NCBI GenBank assembly: GCA_903839195.1
Contig: CAIMBK010000061.1
Span: 1-40,351, forward strand
Origin: an uncultured Bacteroidota bacterium
GTDB lineage: Bacteria > Bacteroidota > Bacteroidia > Flavobacteriales > Flavobacteriaceae
Direction of reading: 5' to 3'
DNA length: 40,351 nucleotides
Part shown: one piece after another, positions 26,335 to 35,321 of the stretch
How positions within the stretch are numbered: position 1 is the stretch's first letter
Layout of the letters: every line of letters begins with the position of its first letter
Made by a program: the position numbers and the translations under genes
Notes under the pieces: generated by a model
The model's database searches: none
The model's input: only the letters and a program-made list of their open reading frames with translations
What the model was told of the DNA's origin: nothing

Positions 26335-26354
26335 AATAGTGCTTTTAATTTGTA

Positions 26355-27317
26355 TTACAATTCGTTCAACATTTTTGAAATTTCGTCTAACTTAGGCGTT
26401 AAAATAATTTCTATACGTCTGTTTTTTGCTTTTCCTTCTTGAGTGTCATTACTCATTAATGGAGCGTATTCGCCTCTTCCGGCGGCAGTTAAATTGTCTT
26501 TTTTAACCGCTTTGTTTTCGGCTAAAATATTGACAATAGCCGTAGCTCTTTTAGTCGATAAATCCCAGTTATTTTCTATTTGTCCAACGGCTCCTCCGAA
26601 TTTATCGTTATCCGTATGCCCTTCAATTAAAATAGAAATATCAGGATTGTCGCCCAAAACTTTTCCTACGGCAACAACCGCTTTTTTTCCTTCGGGTCCA
26701 ACGGCCCAACTTCCAGATTCAAAAAGCAATTTGTTTTCAACAGAAACATATACTTTTCCATCTTTTTGATGAACGGTAAGTCCTTTTCCTTCAAACGCTT
26801 TTAGCGATTTTGACAAGGTTTCTTTTAGTTTTTTCATTGCGGCTTCTTTAGCAGCAATCAAGCTTTCCAATTCATTCACACGGTCGGAACGGTCTTTTAA
26901 ATCGGCGCTCAATTTGTTTAGGTTTGCTTTTTCGGCGGCCAATGCTTTTTCTTTGGCTTCTAATTGCGCTAATAATTCACGGTTTTTAGCCATGTTTACT
27001 TTCAAAGATTCGTCGCTGTTTTTTTCTAGAGCGGAATACGACGCTTGTAATGTTTTTAGGCTTTTGTCTGAGGCTTCAAAATCCGTGGCTAATTTATCGC
27101 GTTCGGCTTTGGTTTTTTCATAATTAGATTTTAAAGATGCAAAATCAACATCCAATTGATTTTTTGTTTTGGTAATACTATCATTTTGATCAATTAAATG
27201 ACGGTTTTCTTTTTTCAAATCGGCAAACTTAGTTTCTAAGTCGGTAAATACTTTTTTTGACACACACGAAACAGTCATTGAAAGTACAATTAGGGCAAGG
27301 GCGGTTTTCTTTATCAT
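26355..27317 (-). CDS. OmpA-family peptidoglycan-binding lipoprotein
   Basis: Outer membrane lipoprotein of about 320 residues. I place the start at 27317 because MIKKTALALIVLSMTVSC is a good lipoprotein signal; the ORF-track start lies within the xth gene. After the Cys, about 150 residues of heptad-rich, Lys/Glu/Ala sequence form a long coiled coil (DLETKFADLKKENRHLIDQN through LESLIAAKEAAMKKLKE). The C-terminal OmpA domain binds peptidoglycan: ILIEGHTDNDKF, NNWDLSTKRATAIVNIL and AGRGEYAPL...AKNRRIEIIL contain the usual Asp and Arg. It is probably a tether between outer membrane and cell wall. The xth stop is 17 bases upstream. Confidence 0.88.
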   Translation of the reverse strand: MIKKTALALIVLSMTVSCVSKKVFTDLETKFADLKKENRHLIDQNDSITKTKNQLDVDFASLKSNYEKTKAERDKLATDFEASDKSLKTLQASYSALEKNSDESLKVNMAKNRELLAQLEAKEKALAAEKANLNKLSADLKDRSDRVNELESLIAAKEAAMKKLKETLSKSLKAFEGKGLTVHQKDGKVYVSVENKLLFESGSWAVGPEGKKAVVAVGKVLGDNPDISILIEGHTDNDKFGGAVGQIENNWDLSTKRATAIVNILAENKAVKKDNLTAAGRGEYAPLMSNDTQEGKAKNRRIEIILTPKLDEISKMLNEL

Positions 27318-27334
27318 GTTGTTTTTATTTTTAA

Positions 27335-28096
27335 TTATTCTATTTCTACTAAAATTGGGCAATGGTCCGAATGTTTTGCTTCGGGTAAAATTACGGCTCT
27401 TTTTATATTATCGCGCAAAGGTTCGCTAACTAAATTATAATCAATACGCCATCCTTTGTTGTTATTGCGAGCGCCGGCACGATAACTCCACCAGCTATAA
27501 TGATGAGGTTCCTTGTTAAAATGGCGGAAACTATCAATAAATCCGCTTTTCATAAATCCGTCTAACCACGCTCGTTCTTCGGGAAGAAAACCAGAAACAG
27601 TTTTGTTTCGAACCGGATCGTGAATGTCAATTGATTCGTGGCAAATATTATAATCCCCACAAATAATTAAATTTGGATTGGTGTTTTTTAATGTATTTAC
27701 ATAATTCTGAAAATCATCCATATACATGAATTTATGATCCAATCGGTCCAAATTCGTTCCCGAAGGAAGATACAAACTCATTACAGAAAACGCATCAAAA
27801 TCTGCACGGATGTTTCGTCCTTCAAAATCCATGTGTTCAATTCCAGTGCCAAAAGTGATTTCGTTGGGTTTTATTTTAGATAAAATAGCCACGCCGCTAT
27901 ATCCTTTTTTGGTAGCCGAAAAATAATATTGATACGGATAACCCGCTTTTTCAATATCCGCGATTGGAATTTGGTCTTCGGTCGCTTTTATTTCTTGCAG
28001 GCAAATGACGTCGGGATTGGCTATTTGAAGCCATTCGATAAATCCTTTGGAGATAGCTGCCCGAATTCCGTTGACATTATAAGATATAATTCGCAT
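27335..28096 (-). CDS. xth: Exodeoxyribonuclease III (AP endonuclease)
   Basis: Mg-dependent endonuclease/exonuclease/phosphatase-fold enzyme of 253 residues acting at abasic sites in base excision repair. The motifs are in order: ISYNVNGIRAA with metal-site Asn, ICLQEIKAT with catalytic Glu, LYLPSG, GDYNICHESID, RIDYNLVSEPL and the terminal SDHCPILVEIE with the catalytic Asp-His pair. The length is typical. It shares a 142-base divergent promoter region with the olsF-like gene and has a TACTTTTG box 21 bases before its ATG. Confidence 0.95.
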   Translation of the reverse strand: MRIISYNVNGIRAAISKGFIEWLQIANPDVICLQEIKATEDQIPIADIEKAGYPYQYYFSATKKGYSGVAILSKIKPNEITFGTGIEHMDFEGRNIRADFDAFSVMSLYLPSGTNLDRLDHKFMYMDDFQNYVNTLKNTNPNLIICGDYNICHESIDIHDPVRNKTVSGFLPEERAWLDGFMKSGFIDSFRHFNKEPHHYSWWSYRAGARNNNKGWRIDYNLVSEPLRDNIKRAVILPEAKHSDHCPILVEIE

Positions 28097-28117
28097 TAAT
28101 TATTTTATTTTCTGTTT

Positions 28118-28125
28118 CAAAAGTA
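28118..28125 (-). promoter_or_regulatory. -7 box for xth
   Basis: TACTTTTG on the reverse strand fits TAnnTTTG and ends 21 bases before the xth ATG, the spacing seen for other genes here. A -33 TTTG at the proper distance is not evident. Confidence 0.5.
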
Positions 28126-28185
28126 ATAAAAAAAGTAGAAAGTAAAACCTTAACAAACAAAGAAAATCAATTGTAAGGAATAGTC

Positions 28186-28212
28186 TTGTGAATTAGTTTT
28201 TATTTATCTTTG
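28186..28212 (+). promoter_or_regulatory. Promoter of the olsF-like gene
   Basis: TTG (28186-28188), 16-base spacer, and TATCTTTG (28205-28212), an exact -7 consensus ending 26 bases before the ATG. The spacer is a little short, so the -33 call is weaker than the -7. Confidence 0.6.
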
Positions 28213-28238
28213 TTTCTTATATTAATACAAAAAATCAA

Positions 28239-30047
28239 ATGGGTTTAGTTACTGCCAAAGAAGTTGCAAAAACAATAAATGCCGATAAATATGGAGTTTT
28301 AGGAACTTTTTTTGGGTGGATACTTATGAAAATTCTCAGGATTTCCACCTTAAACAAAGTCTATGATCGAAATCGACATTTAAAAGATGTTGGATTTTTG
28401 AATGGTATTTTGGATGATTTGCAAATTAAATTCGAAATCCCAGAAAAAGACTTTAAACGAATCCCAAAAGAAGGCGCTTACATAACAATTTCGAATCATC
28501 CTCTTGGCGGAATTGACGGCGTTTTGTTGTTGAAATTAATGCTCGAAAGAGAACCGAATTTTAAAATTATTGCGAATTTTCTTCTTCATCGAATTAGACC
28601 AGTCAAAAAATACATCATGCCGGTAAATCCTTTTGAAAATCATAAAGGAGCCCAATCCAGCGTGGTCGGAATTAAGGAAACTTTTCGGCATTTAAGTGAC
28701 GGAAAACCGCTGGGAATATTCCCTGCGGGAGAAGTTTCAACCTATAAAGACGGAAAATTAATGGTTGACAAACCATGGGAAGAAGGCGCAATTAAAGTCA
28801 TTCGGAAAGCCCAAGTTCCGGTAGTTCCTATTTATTTTCATGCCAAAAACAGTCGTTTGTTTTATTTGTTATCGAAAATTAGCGGCACATTACGAACCGC
28901 CAAATTGCCATCGGAAGTTTTTAGTCAAAAAAATCGTATAATTAAGGTCCGAATTGGAAAAGCAATTTCTGTCGAAGAGCAAAATGAACATAAATCGTTG
29001 GCGGACTATTCCGACTTTTTAAGACGAAAAACCTATATGTTGGCAAATCCTTATGAAAAGGAAAGTAAAAAACTAATAAACACAACCAATATCATCCCGC
29101 CAAAAAGTCCTAAAACAATTGTAATCGCTGCGAATCAGGAAAAGATGAATGAAGAAATCCTTGCGTTGCGGAATTCAGATTGTCGTTTGTTGCAAAGTAA
29201 AAACTATGAAGTGTTTTTTGCTAATGCGAGTAAAATTCCAAATTTATTGCATGAAATTGGTCGCTTGCGGGAAATTACGTTTCGGGAAGTGGGCGAAGGA
29301 ACGAATGAATCGATTGATTTAGATACATTTGATAGCTATTACCATCATTTATTTTTATGGGACGAGGACGCAAAAAAAGTGGCTGGCGCTTATCGAATGG
29401 GATTGGGCGCAGAAATTTTTCCTAAGTATGGGATGAATGGTTTTTATTTGAATGATTTGTTTCGATTTGAACCCGAACTAAACGATATGATGTCCAAATC
29501 GATCGAAATGGGTCGCGCGTTTATCATTAAAGAATACCAACAAAAACCGATGCCTTTATTTTTGCTTTGGAAAGGAATTATTCACACGACGCTTCGACAT
29601 CCAGAACATAAATTTCTTTTTGGCGGCGTGAGTATTAGCAATCAATTTTCGGGGTTTTCAAAATCGTTAATGATTGAATTTATGAAGTCTAATTTTTACG
29701 ACCCTTATATTGCGCAATATGTTCATCCGAAAAAAGCGTATAAAGTAAAGCTGAAAGATGCCGATAAAGATTTTATTTTTGATGAAGCTGAATCCGATTT
29801 GAATAAATTCGACAAAATCATCGATGAACTGGAGCCTGGCGATTTGCGTTTGCCGGTTTTAATTAAAAAATATATCAAACAAAATGCTCGTGTAGTGGCA
29901 TTTAATGTGGATCCTTTATTTAATAATTCGGTGGATGGATTGATGTATATTCGGATTGCAGATATTCCCGAAAGCACCATGAAACCCGTAATGGAAGAAT
30001 TTCAGGCAGAATTGGAACGCAAACTAACCGAAAAAGGGGAAGTTTAA
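28239..30047 (+). CDS. olsF: Bifunctional aminolipid (ornithine/glycine lipid) acyltransferase, OlsF-like
   Basis: A 602-residue two-domain protein. Residues about 40-270 form a PlsC-type O-acyltransferase: TISNHPLGGIDGVLL carries the His/Asp pair (His87, Asp93) and FPAGEVSTYKDGK replaces the usual FPEGTRS block. Residues about 290-580 form a GNAT-like N-acyltransferase of the OlsB type: LREITFREVGEGTNESIDLDTFDSYYHHLFLWD, VAGAYRMG, MGRAFI and GGVSISNQF. This domain order matches OlsF, the single-protein ornithine lipid synthase described from Serratia and Flavobacterium johnsoniae. The His-Asp spacing is HX5D rather than the classic HX4D. The amino-acid substrate (ornithine, glycine or serine-glycine) cannot be fixed from sequence. 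Confidence 0.8.
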   Translation: MGLVTAKEVAKTINADKYGVLGTFFGWILMKILRISTLNKVYDRNRHLKDVGFLNGILDDLQIKFEIPEKDFKRIPKEGAYITISNHPLGGIDGVLLLKLMLEREPNFKIIANFLLHRIRPVKKYIMPVNPFENHKGAQSSVVGIKETFRHLSDGKPLGIFPAGEVSTYKDGKLMVDKPWEEGAIKVIRKAQVPVVPIYFHAKNSRLFYLLSKISGTLRTAKLPSEVFSQKNRIIKVRIGKAISVEEQNEHKSLADYSDFLRRKTYMLANPYEKESKKLINTTNIIPPKSPKTIVIAANQEKMNEEILALRNSDCRLLQSKNYEVFFANASKIPNLLHEIGRLREITFREVGEGTNESIDLDTFDSYYHHLFLWDEDAKKVAGAYRMGLGAEIFPKYGMNGFYLNDLFRFEPELNDMMSKSIEMGRAFIIKEYQQKPMPLFLLWKGIIHTTLRHPEHKFLFGGVSISNQFSGFSKSLMIEFMKSNFYDPYIAQYVHPKKAYKVKLKDADKDFIFDEAESDLNKFDKIIDELEPGDLRLPVLIKKYIKQNARVVAFNVDPLFNNSVDGLMYIRIADIPESTMKPVMEEFQAELERKLTEKGEV

Positions 30048-30053
30048 TTGAAC

Positions 30054-31010
30054 TTACAATTTTAAATTCAACTTTTTGATTTTATCAACGATAACTTGTG
30101 CCAATTTTTGATGACTTTCAAATGTCCATCCAGCAATATGAGGCGTCAACAAAACGTTATTTGCTTTTGCTAAATATTGAAAAGCGGCTGGTAAATTATT
30201 TTCTTGGAAAAGGGTTTCGAAAGAAGCTTTTTCGTATTCCAAAACATCCAAGCCAGCTCCTAAAATTTTTCCAGATTGTAATGCTTCGACCAAATCTTGA
30301 GTAACTACGGAATTTCCTCGGGCGGTATTTAGAAACCAAAAAGGTTTTGAAAAAGCGTTTATAAAATCGGTATTCACCATTTTGTTCGTTTCGGTTGTCA
30401 AAGGCGTATGCAAACTTAAAACATCGCTTTTTTGTTGCAATTCTTGAAGCGAAACTTGTTTGACATTTTCATCGGAAACATTGGCAAGAATATCATAGCA
30501 AATAACCTCAACATCAAAACCGCGTAGTTTTCTGGCAAACGATTTTCCCATATTTCCGTAACCAATAATTCCTATAGTTTTTCCTTCAAGTTCGTGGCCG
30601 CGATTCCCTTCGCGATTCCAAATTCCTTGTTTTACTCCAGAATTGGCTTGGTTTAAATTATTCAATAAGGATAATAACATTCCAAGCGCATGTTCGCCTA
30701 CGGCATTTTGATTGCCTTCAGGCGCCGCAATAAGTTCGATGTTTTTGCTTTTGGCATATTCGCAGTCAATGCTTTCCAATCCTGCGCCAACTCGGGCAAT
30801 AAATTGTAAATTGGTTGCTTTGTCGATAAATGTCTTATCAATTTTGAATCGACTTCGAATTACAATTCCGTGATATTCGTGAATTTTCGCTTCAATTTCT
30901 TCTTTGGAGGAAACAAAATCTTCTTGGTTATCAAATCCAGATTCTTGCAATTGTTGCCAAAGCAAAGGATGATTGCTGTCGATGTGAAGGATTTTTATTG
31001 TTTTAGGCAT
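30054..31010 (-). CDS. D-2-hydroxyacid dehydrogenase (phosphoglycerate dehydrogenase-like)
   Basis: NAD-dependent dehydrogenase of 318 residues, the short form without a C-terminal ACT domain. The Rossmann motif is GIIGYGNMGKSFARKL, and the catalytic Arg, Glu and His are in NTARGNSVV, LDVLEYEKASFE and LLTPHIAGWT. The N-terminal substrate domain includes GIVIRSRFKIDKTFIDKA. It could be a serine-pathway SerA relative or another 2-hydroxyacid dehydrogenase; no serC neighbour supports the former. It begins seven bases after mgtE and ends six bases from the convergent olsF-like gene. Confidence 0.88.
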   Translation of the reverse strand: MPKTIKILHIDSNHPLLWQQLQESGFDNQEDFVSSKEEIEAKIHEYHGIVIRSRFKIDKTFIDKATNLQFIARVGAGLESIDCEYAKSKNIELIAAPEGNQNAVGEHALGMLLSLLNNLNQANSGVKQGIWNREGNRGHELEGKTIGIIGYGNMGKSFARKLRGFDVEVICYDILANVSDENVKQVSLQELQQKSDVLSLHTPLTTETNKMVNTDFINAFSKPFWFLNTARGNSVVTQDLVEALQSGKILGAGLDVLEYEKASFETLFQENNLPAAFQYLAKANNVLLTPHIAGWTFESHQKLAQVIVDKIKKLNLKL

Positions 31011-31017
31011 GGTGGGT

Positions 31018-32370
31018 TTAGAATCCTAAAATAATTTTGGCAATAGAAAAATAGATAAGAATTCCGAAAATATCGTTACTTGTAGTGATAAACGGACCTG
31101 TTGCTAAAGCGGGATCTATTTTAAATTTATTTAACAATAGCGGAATAAATGTTCCAATTAGTGAGGCTATTATAATTACAGAAATCAATGCCGTAGTAAC
31201 AATTATGCCAATAATAATTTCAACGTTTAGAAGGAAATGGCTTCCTAAAAATAAAATGGATGCTAGAATTATTCCGTTCAATAAACTCAAAGAAACTTCT
31301 TTTATTAATCTGTTAAATAGAGTGCCACTTAAGGAGTCGTTTGCCAAACCTTGTACGATAATTGCCGAAGATTGTACCCCAACATTTCCAGCCATAGCGG
31401 CAATTAAAGGTGTGAAAAAGAATAAATTACCATGTTCCAACATCGCTCCTTCAAACAATCCTAAAACTTTCACAGAGACAAATCCGCCTAAAAGTGCTAA
31501 AACTAACCATGGTAATCGCGCTTTTGTATGTTCGATAATACTATCATCGGCTTCAATATCTTGAGAAATACCTGCTGCCATTTGGTAATCTTGATCGGCT
31601 TCATCTTTGATTACATCCACGATATCATCAATGGTAATTCGACCTACTAATCTTCCCAATTCGTCAATTACAGGAATAGCTTCTAAATCGTATTTTTGCA
31701 TGATTCGAGCCACTTCAACGTCTTCGGTGTTGACTTTTACAAAATTTAATTTACGAATATATACTTCGCTAATAGGTGTTTTAGCCGATGTGGTTAATAA
31801 GTCCTTTAAAGAAAGGCGACCCAATAATTTATCTTGTTCATCAACAACATAAATAGAATGCACGCGGGAAATATTTTCGGCTTGAATTCGCATTTCTTTT
31901 ATGCAGGTAAGTACATTCCAATTTTCGTAAACTTTTACCAATTCTTTGTGCATAATTCCACCTGCCGTATCTTCTTTGTAACGCAATAAATCGACAATGT
32001 CTTTGGCATGTTCAACATCTTGCAATTCCGAAATTACTTCCTCTTTTTTACTTTGAGAAAGTTCGGCAATAATGTCGGCAGCATCATTCGTGTCCAATTC
32101 GTCTAATTCTTCCGCAATTTCTTTTGGAGACAATCGACTCAAAATGTTTTCCCGCAAATCTTCGTCCAATTCCAAAAGGATTTCGGCGGTTTTATCACTA
32201 TCTAAAACCTTGAAAATGTAGGTTGCTTCGTTAAAATCTAACTCTTCAAAAATTTCGGCAATATCAGCATGGTGCATGTCATTCAATAAAACTTCCAATT
32301 GTTGGTCGTCTCTTGATTGAATGAGTTGTTCAATTTGAACAATGAGCTCTTTGCTGATTTTAAACTCCAT
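31018..32370 (-). CDS. mgtE: Magnesium transporter MgtE
   Basis: Mg2+ channel/transporter of 450 residues in the inner membrane. The N-terminal acidic alpha-helical domain ([40 protein letters not shown]) is followed by a CBS pair that senses Mg2+ ([59 protein letters not shown]) and five transmembrane helices (from about residue 285), including the pore segment [23 protein letters not shown]. The start overlaps the end of rsmA by 11 bases, so the two are co-translated from one mRNA. Confidence 0.95.
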   Translation of the reverse strand: MEFKISKELIVQIEQLIQSRDDQQLEVLLNDMHHADIAEIFEELDFNEATYIFKVLDSDKTAEILLELDEDLRENILSRLSPKEIAEELDELDTNDAADIIAELSQSKKEEVISELQDVEHAKDIVDLLRYKEDTAGGIMHKELVKVYENWNVLTCIKEMRIQAENISRVHSIYVVDEQDKLLGRLSLKDLLTTSAKTPISEVYIRKLNFVKVNTEDVEVARIMQKYDLEAIPVIDELGRLVGRITIDDIVDVIKDEADQDYQMAAGISQDIEADDSIIEHTKARLPWLVLALLGGFVSVKVLGLFEGAMLEHGNLFFFTPLIAAMAGNVGVQSSAIIVQGLANDSLSGTLFNRLIKEVSLSLLNGIILASILFLGSHFLLNVEIIIGIIVTTALISVIIIASLIGTFIPLLLNKFKIDPALATGPFITTSNDIFGILIYFSIAKIILGF

Positions 32371-33139
32371 CGGCTTCTATTTTTTGGGTAAGTGCAATAA
32401 ATTGTTGCACGTTTAATTGTTCGGGGCGAAGGTCAAAGATACTATCTTCTCGCAAATTATCCGACAAATTTAGTGTTTTTAAACTATTACGCAAAGTTTT
32501 ACGACGTTGTTGAAAGGCCGTTTTTACAACCGTAAAAAACAACTTTTCGCTACAAGGCAACGAAAAATCGTCTTTTCTTCGCAAACGCAATACGCCCGAT
32601 TTTACTTTTGGTGGCGGAATAAAAACATGTTCGTCAACGGTAAACAAGTATTCCGCATCGTAAAAAGCTTGTACAAGAACCGATAAAATTCCATACGCTT
32701 TTGTGCCTTTTTTTTCACAAATTCTTTCGGCTACTTCCTTTTGAAACATGCCCGCAAATTCTGGAATTTGATTCCGATATTCTAATGCTCGAAAAACTAT
32801 TTGGGTGGAAATATTGTAAGGAAAATTGCCAATTATTGCAAATTGTTTGCCTTCAAAAACCTCATTTATATTGTATTTTAAAAAATCCTTAGCGATAATT
32901 TTTCCGTGTAATTTCGGGTAGTTTTCTTCTAAATAAATTACCGATTCCGTATCGATTTCAACAACGTAAGTATTGGTTGGTTTTTCTAATAAATACTTGG
33001 TCAAAACACCCATTCCAGGGCCAATTTCAAGCACATCGCTATATCCTTCAAGGTTTAAAGTATCGGCAATTGCGGCGGCAATACTTTCGTCTTTTAGGAA
33101 ATGCTGTCCGAGGTGTTTTTTTGCTTTTACTTTTTCCAT
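32360..33139 (-). CDS. rsmA: 16S rRNA A1518/A1519 dimethyltransferase RsmA (KsgA)
   Basis: SAM-dependent methyltransferase of 259 residues that dimethylates two adjacent adenines in helix 45 of 16S rRNA late in 30S assembly. Motifs: [13 protein letters not shown] at the N-terminus, the SAM loop [16 protein letters not shown], and the catalytic [11 protein letters not shown] (usually NLPY), then [14 protein letters not shown] and [14 protein letters not shown]. Loss of KsgA is known to give kasugamycin resistance. It sits between DUF4286 and mgtE in a reverse run. Confidence 0.96.
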   Translation of the reverse strand: MEKVKAKKHLGQHFLKDESIAAAIADTLNLEGYSDVLEIGPGMGVLTKYLLEKPTNTYVVEIDTESVIYLEENYPKLHGKIIAKDFLKYNINEVFEGKQFAIIGNFPYNISTQIVFRALEYRNQIPEFAGMFQKEVAERICEKKGTKAYGILSVLVQAFYDAEYLFTVDEHVFIPPPKVKSGVLRLRRKDDFSLPCSEKLFFTVVKTAFQQRRKTLRNSLKTLNLSDNLREDSIFDLRPEQLNVQQFIALTQKIEADGV

Positions 33140-33181
33140 AATTGGGATTCTTATTTCAGATTTTTGCTGAAAAACTACTAA

Positions 33182-33493
33182 TTAATATTCCGAAATCAAT
33201 TCTAATTCGGTTCTGAATGCCAACATTTTATCCCCGAATAATGCTAATCCTTCGTCGCGTAATCTTGGCGCGTCTTCCAAATAATATTGTTCAAGAGTTG
33301 CTTTATTTTCGGTGGTGTATTGGATCGAATAAGTGGTTCCGCCCATTTCTTCTTCAATTAGCACTTTGACCATTCGTGCCGACGAGAATTTTCCTGTAGC
33401 CAAAACATCTTTTATATGTTTGTCTTGCATCCACGCGAGCCATTGGTCGTGAACGCTTTCATGAATGTTGATTGTAACGTTATAAATTATCAT
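33182..33493 (-). CDS. DUF4286 family protein
   Basis: A small 103-residue cytoplasmic protein: MIIYNVTINIHESVHDQWLAWMQDKHIKDVLATGKFSSARMVKVL..., which fits the DUF4286 pattern and looks like a dimeric alpha/beta ferredoxin-like (ABM-type) fold. Function is unknown. It starts nine bases after the TPR gene and is 42 bases upstream of rsmA, a linkage I associate with Bacteroidota genomes. Confidence 0.78.
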   Translation of the reverse strand: MIIYNVTINIHESVHDQWLAWMQDKHIKDVLATGKFSSARMVKVLIEEEMGGTTYSIQYTTENKATLEQYYLEDAPRLRDEGLALFGDKMLAFRTELELISEY

Positions 33494-33502
33494 GGTGAAT
33501 TT

Positions 33503-35281
33503 TTATAAATTAGTGTCGCCGCGCAATTGACGGAATTTTTTTCTGGAATCAATAAAATAAATACTGTCTTCGTGGTGAAAAACGATTTGTTCATAAAGCG
33601 CCTTCGCTTTTTCGACGTCAATGAGTTTCTTGTTATAAATTTCGGCCGAAAAATACAAAGCTTCATCAATATAAATTCCGTCCTCATGCTGATCGATAAT
33701 CGTTTTGTATTGGCTTAAAGCCGATTGATAATCGCCCAGTTTTTCGAAGGTTTTTCCTAATCGATAACAAGTGATGCTTTCTATTTCGTTTCCTTTATAA
33801 TTCGTCAGGATTTTTTGAAATTGGGTTAATGCTTCTTGGTTTTTATTTTGATAAAGTAAATAATCTGCGCGTGAAAAATCTTTTAATGCCGTTAAAGTTG
33901 AATCGGCGGCGGTATTGTCATTAATTAATAAAAAATATTCCAACGCATCATTCGCAATTAATTGTGTTGAGGCCGATTTGAGTTCTTTAAATTGTTTTTG
34001 TGCCCAAACAAAATCGGCTTTAAAATAGCTGGTTTTGGCGGCTTTCAAACTCGCTTCGTGGCCAATAACATCGTTTTTTATGTCTTCTTCAATTTGAGAA
34101 TAATACAACAACGCTTGGTTGAATTTCTCTTCAAAAAGAAAAATATCCGCGAGTTCCATTTTTGCATCGGCCGCTTGATATTGGTTCAATGGCAATTCCA
34201 ACGCTTTCTTTAAAATCGTTTTTCCTGCCTCGGGATTGTTTCGTTTGAAAGTGAGAAAATGGGCTTGAAGAATTTGAATTTCTATGGTGTTTGGCCCAAT
34301 TCCATATTGTTTAATCAATTGATCCAACTCGGTTTCAATCGCTGGAAAAGTGGCTTCCAAACCGGAATTTATTTTCATTTCCATCAAATAAAAACGCGCC
34401 TGAATTTGCAAATTCATGTCTTGGGTGTTTTCCAAAACGAAGGTCAAAATTTCCGAAGCGGCATCTTGAATGTCTTCGTCAATGGCCATTTTTCCGAGAT
34501 TGACAATGTTAGAAAATGTTTCGGGATTTCGTTTGTAGATGGCTTTTTCTTGCACAAAAGCTTTTCCGTATTCTTTTTGTTGGACATAAAACCAGCTCAA
34601 AAATTGGTTCCAAAAAATATCTTGGTTTTTTTGCGATTGCAAAACCAATGCTTTTCGCAGCGATTCATTGAACGCCAAATTATTATCTTCGGAAAGAAAT
34701 CGGGAAAGTTGATTTTGGATGATGTATAAGTTTTGTTTATTCGTAAATGATTCTTCAAGAAATTTTTCAATCATTTTATCGGTATTTCCTTTTTGTCCAT
34801 AAAGTATGGCCATTTGGAAATTGAAATTAAATTTTGGGTCAATCGCATTGGCCATTTCATAGGCTTGAAGGGCTAAATCGACCAGCACTTTCTTTTCAAA
34901 AGCGGCGGCAACTCCGTAAACTTCACTTGTGTTTTTCTTGATTCGGTCTAATGCTTGTTCGTAGTATTTATTTGCTTTAGCGTCGTCTTTTTGCAATTGA
35001 AAATTATATCCTAATTCTACTAAAGAAGATGCTTGTCGGTATTTGTTTAATTGTTCTTGAATGGCGTTTTCTGCTTTGTCAAACTGTTTCAATTGTTGGT
35101 AACATTCAACTGTTTTTTGAAGAAAAACCCAATTATTTGGTTGCGATTTAACCAATTCTTGATAGGAAATTAATGCCTTTTCAAAATCACCTTTATCAAA
35201 ATAATGCTGCGCCAATTGTTCGTTTTGTGCACAAACAAGTAGCGAGAAAAATAAGGTTATATATAGAAAAAACTTTTTCAT
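33503..35281 (-). CDS. Periplasmic TPR-repeat protein
   Basis: Exported protein of 592 residues with signal peptide MKKFFLYITLFFSLLVCAQ. The mature part is almost wholly tetratricopeptide-type helix pairs from about residue 22 to 580; clear copies are QLAQHYFDKGDFEKALISYQELVKSQPNN near the N-terminus and SITCYRLGKTFEKLGDYQSALSQYKTIIDQ and EALYFSAEIYNKKLIDVEKAKALYEQIV near the C-terminus. Such proteins act as scaffolds; the partner is unknown. The gene lies 40 bases after serS and nine before DUF4286. Confidence 0.85.
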   Translation of the reverse strand: MKKFFLYITLFFSLLVCAQNEQLAQHYFDKGDFEKALISYQELVKSQPNNWVFLQKTVECYQQLKQFDKAENAIQEQLNKYRQASSLVELGYNFQLQKDDAKANKYYEQALDRIKKNTSEVYGVAAAFEKKVLVDLALQAYEMANAIDPKFNFNFQMAILYGQKGNTDKMIEKFLEESFTNKQNLYIIQNQLSRFLSEDNNLAFNESLRKALVLQSQKNQDIFWNQFLSWFYVQQKEYGKAFVQEKAIYKRNPETFSNIVNLGKMAIDEDIQDAASEILTFVLENTQDMNLQIQARFYLMEMKINSGLEATFPAIETELDQLIKQYGIGPNTIEIQILQAHFLTFKRNNPEAGKTILKKALELPLNQYQAADAKMELADIFLFEEKFNQALLYYSQIEEDIKNDVIGHEASLKAAKTSYFKADFVWAQKQFKELKSASTQLIANDALEYFLLINDNTAADSTLTALKDFSRADYLLYQNKNQEALTQFQKILTNYKGNEIESITCYRLGKTFEKLGDYQSALSQYKTIIDQHEDGIYIDEALYFSAEIYNKKLIDVEKAKALYEQIVFHHEDSIYFIDSRKKFRQLRGDTNL

Positions 35282-35321
35282 TTCGATTGTTTGTTACTTC
35301 AAAACGGTATTACAACAACTA

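Noticed and set aside
27318-27362. ORF-track start of the OmpA lipoprotein
   Set aside because: It lies inside the 3' end of xth and would bury the lipoprotein signal peptide; the ATG at 27317 is better.
31085-31564. 159-residue forward ORF opposite mgtE
   Set aside because: Antisense shadow of the mgtE membrane domain, with no family features of its own.
34259-34729. 156-residue forward ORF opposite the TPR gene
   Set aside because: Antisense shadow; composition follows the complementary TPR codons.
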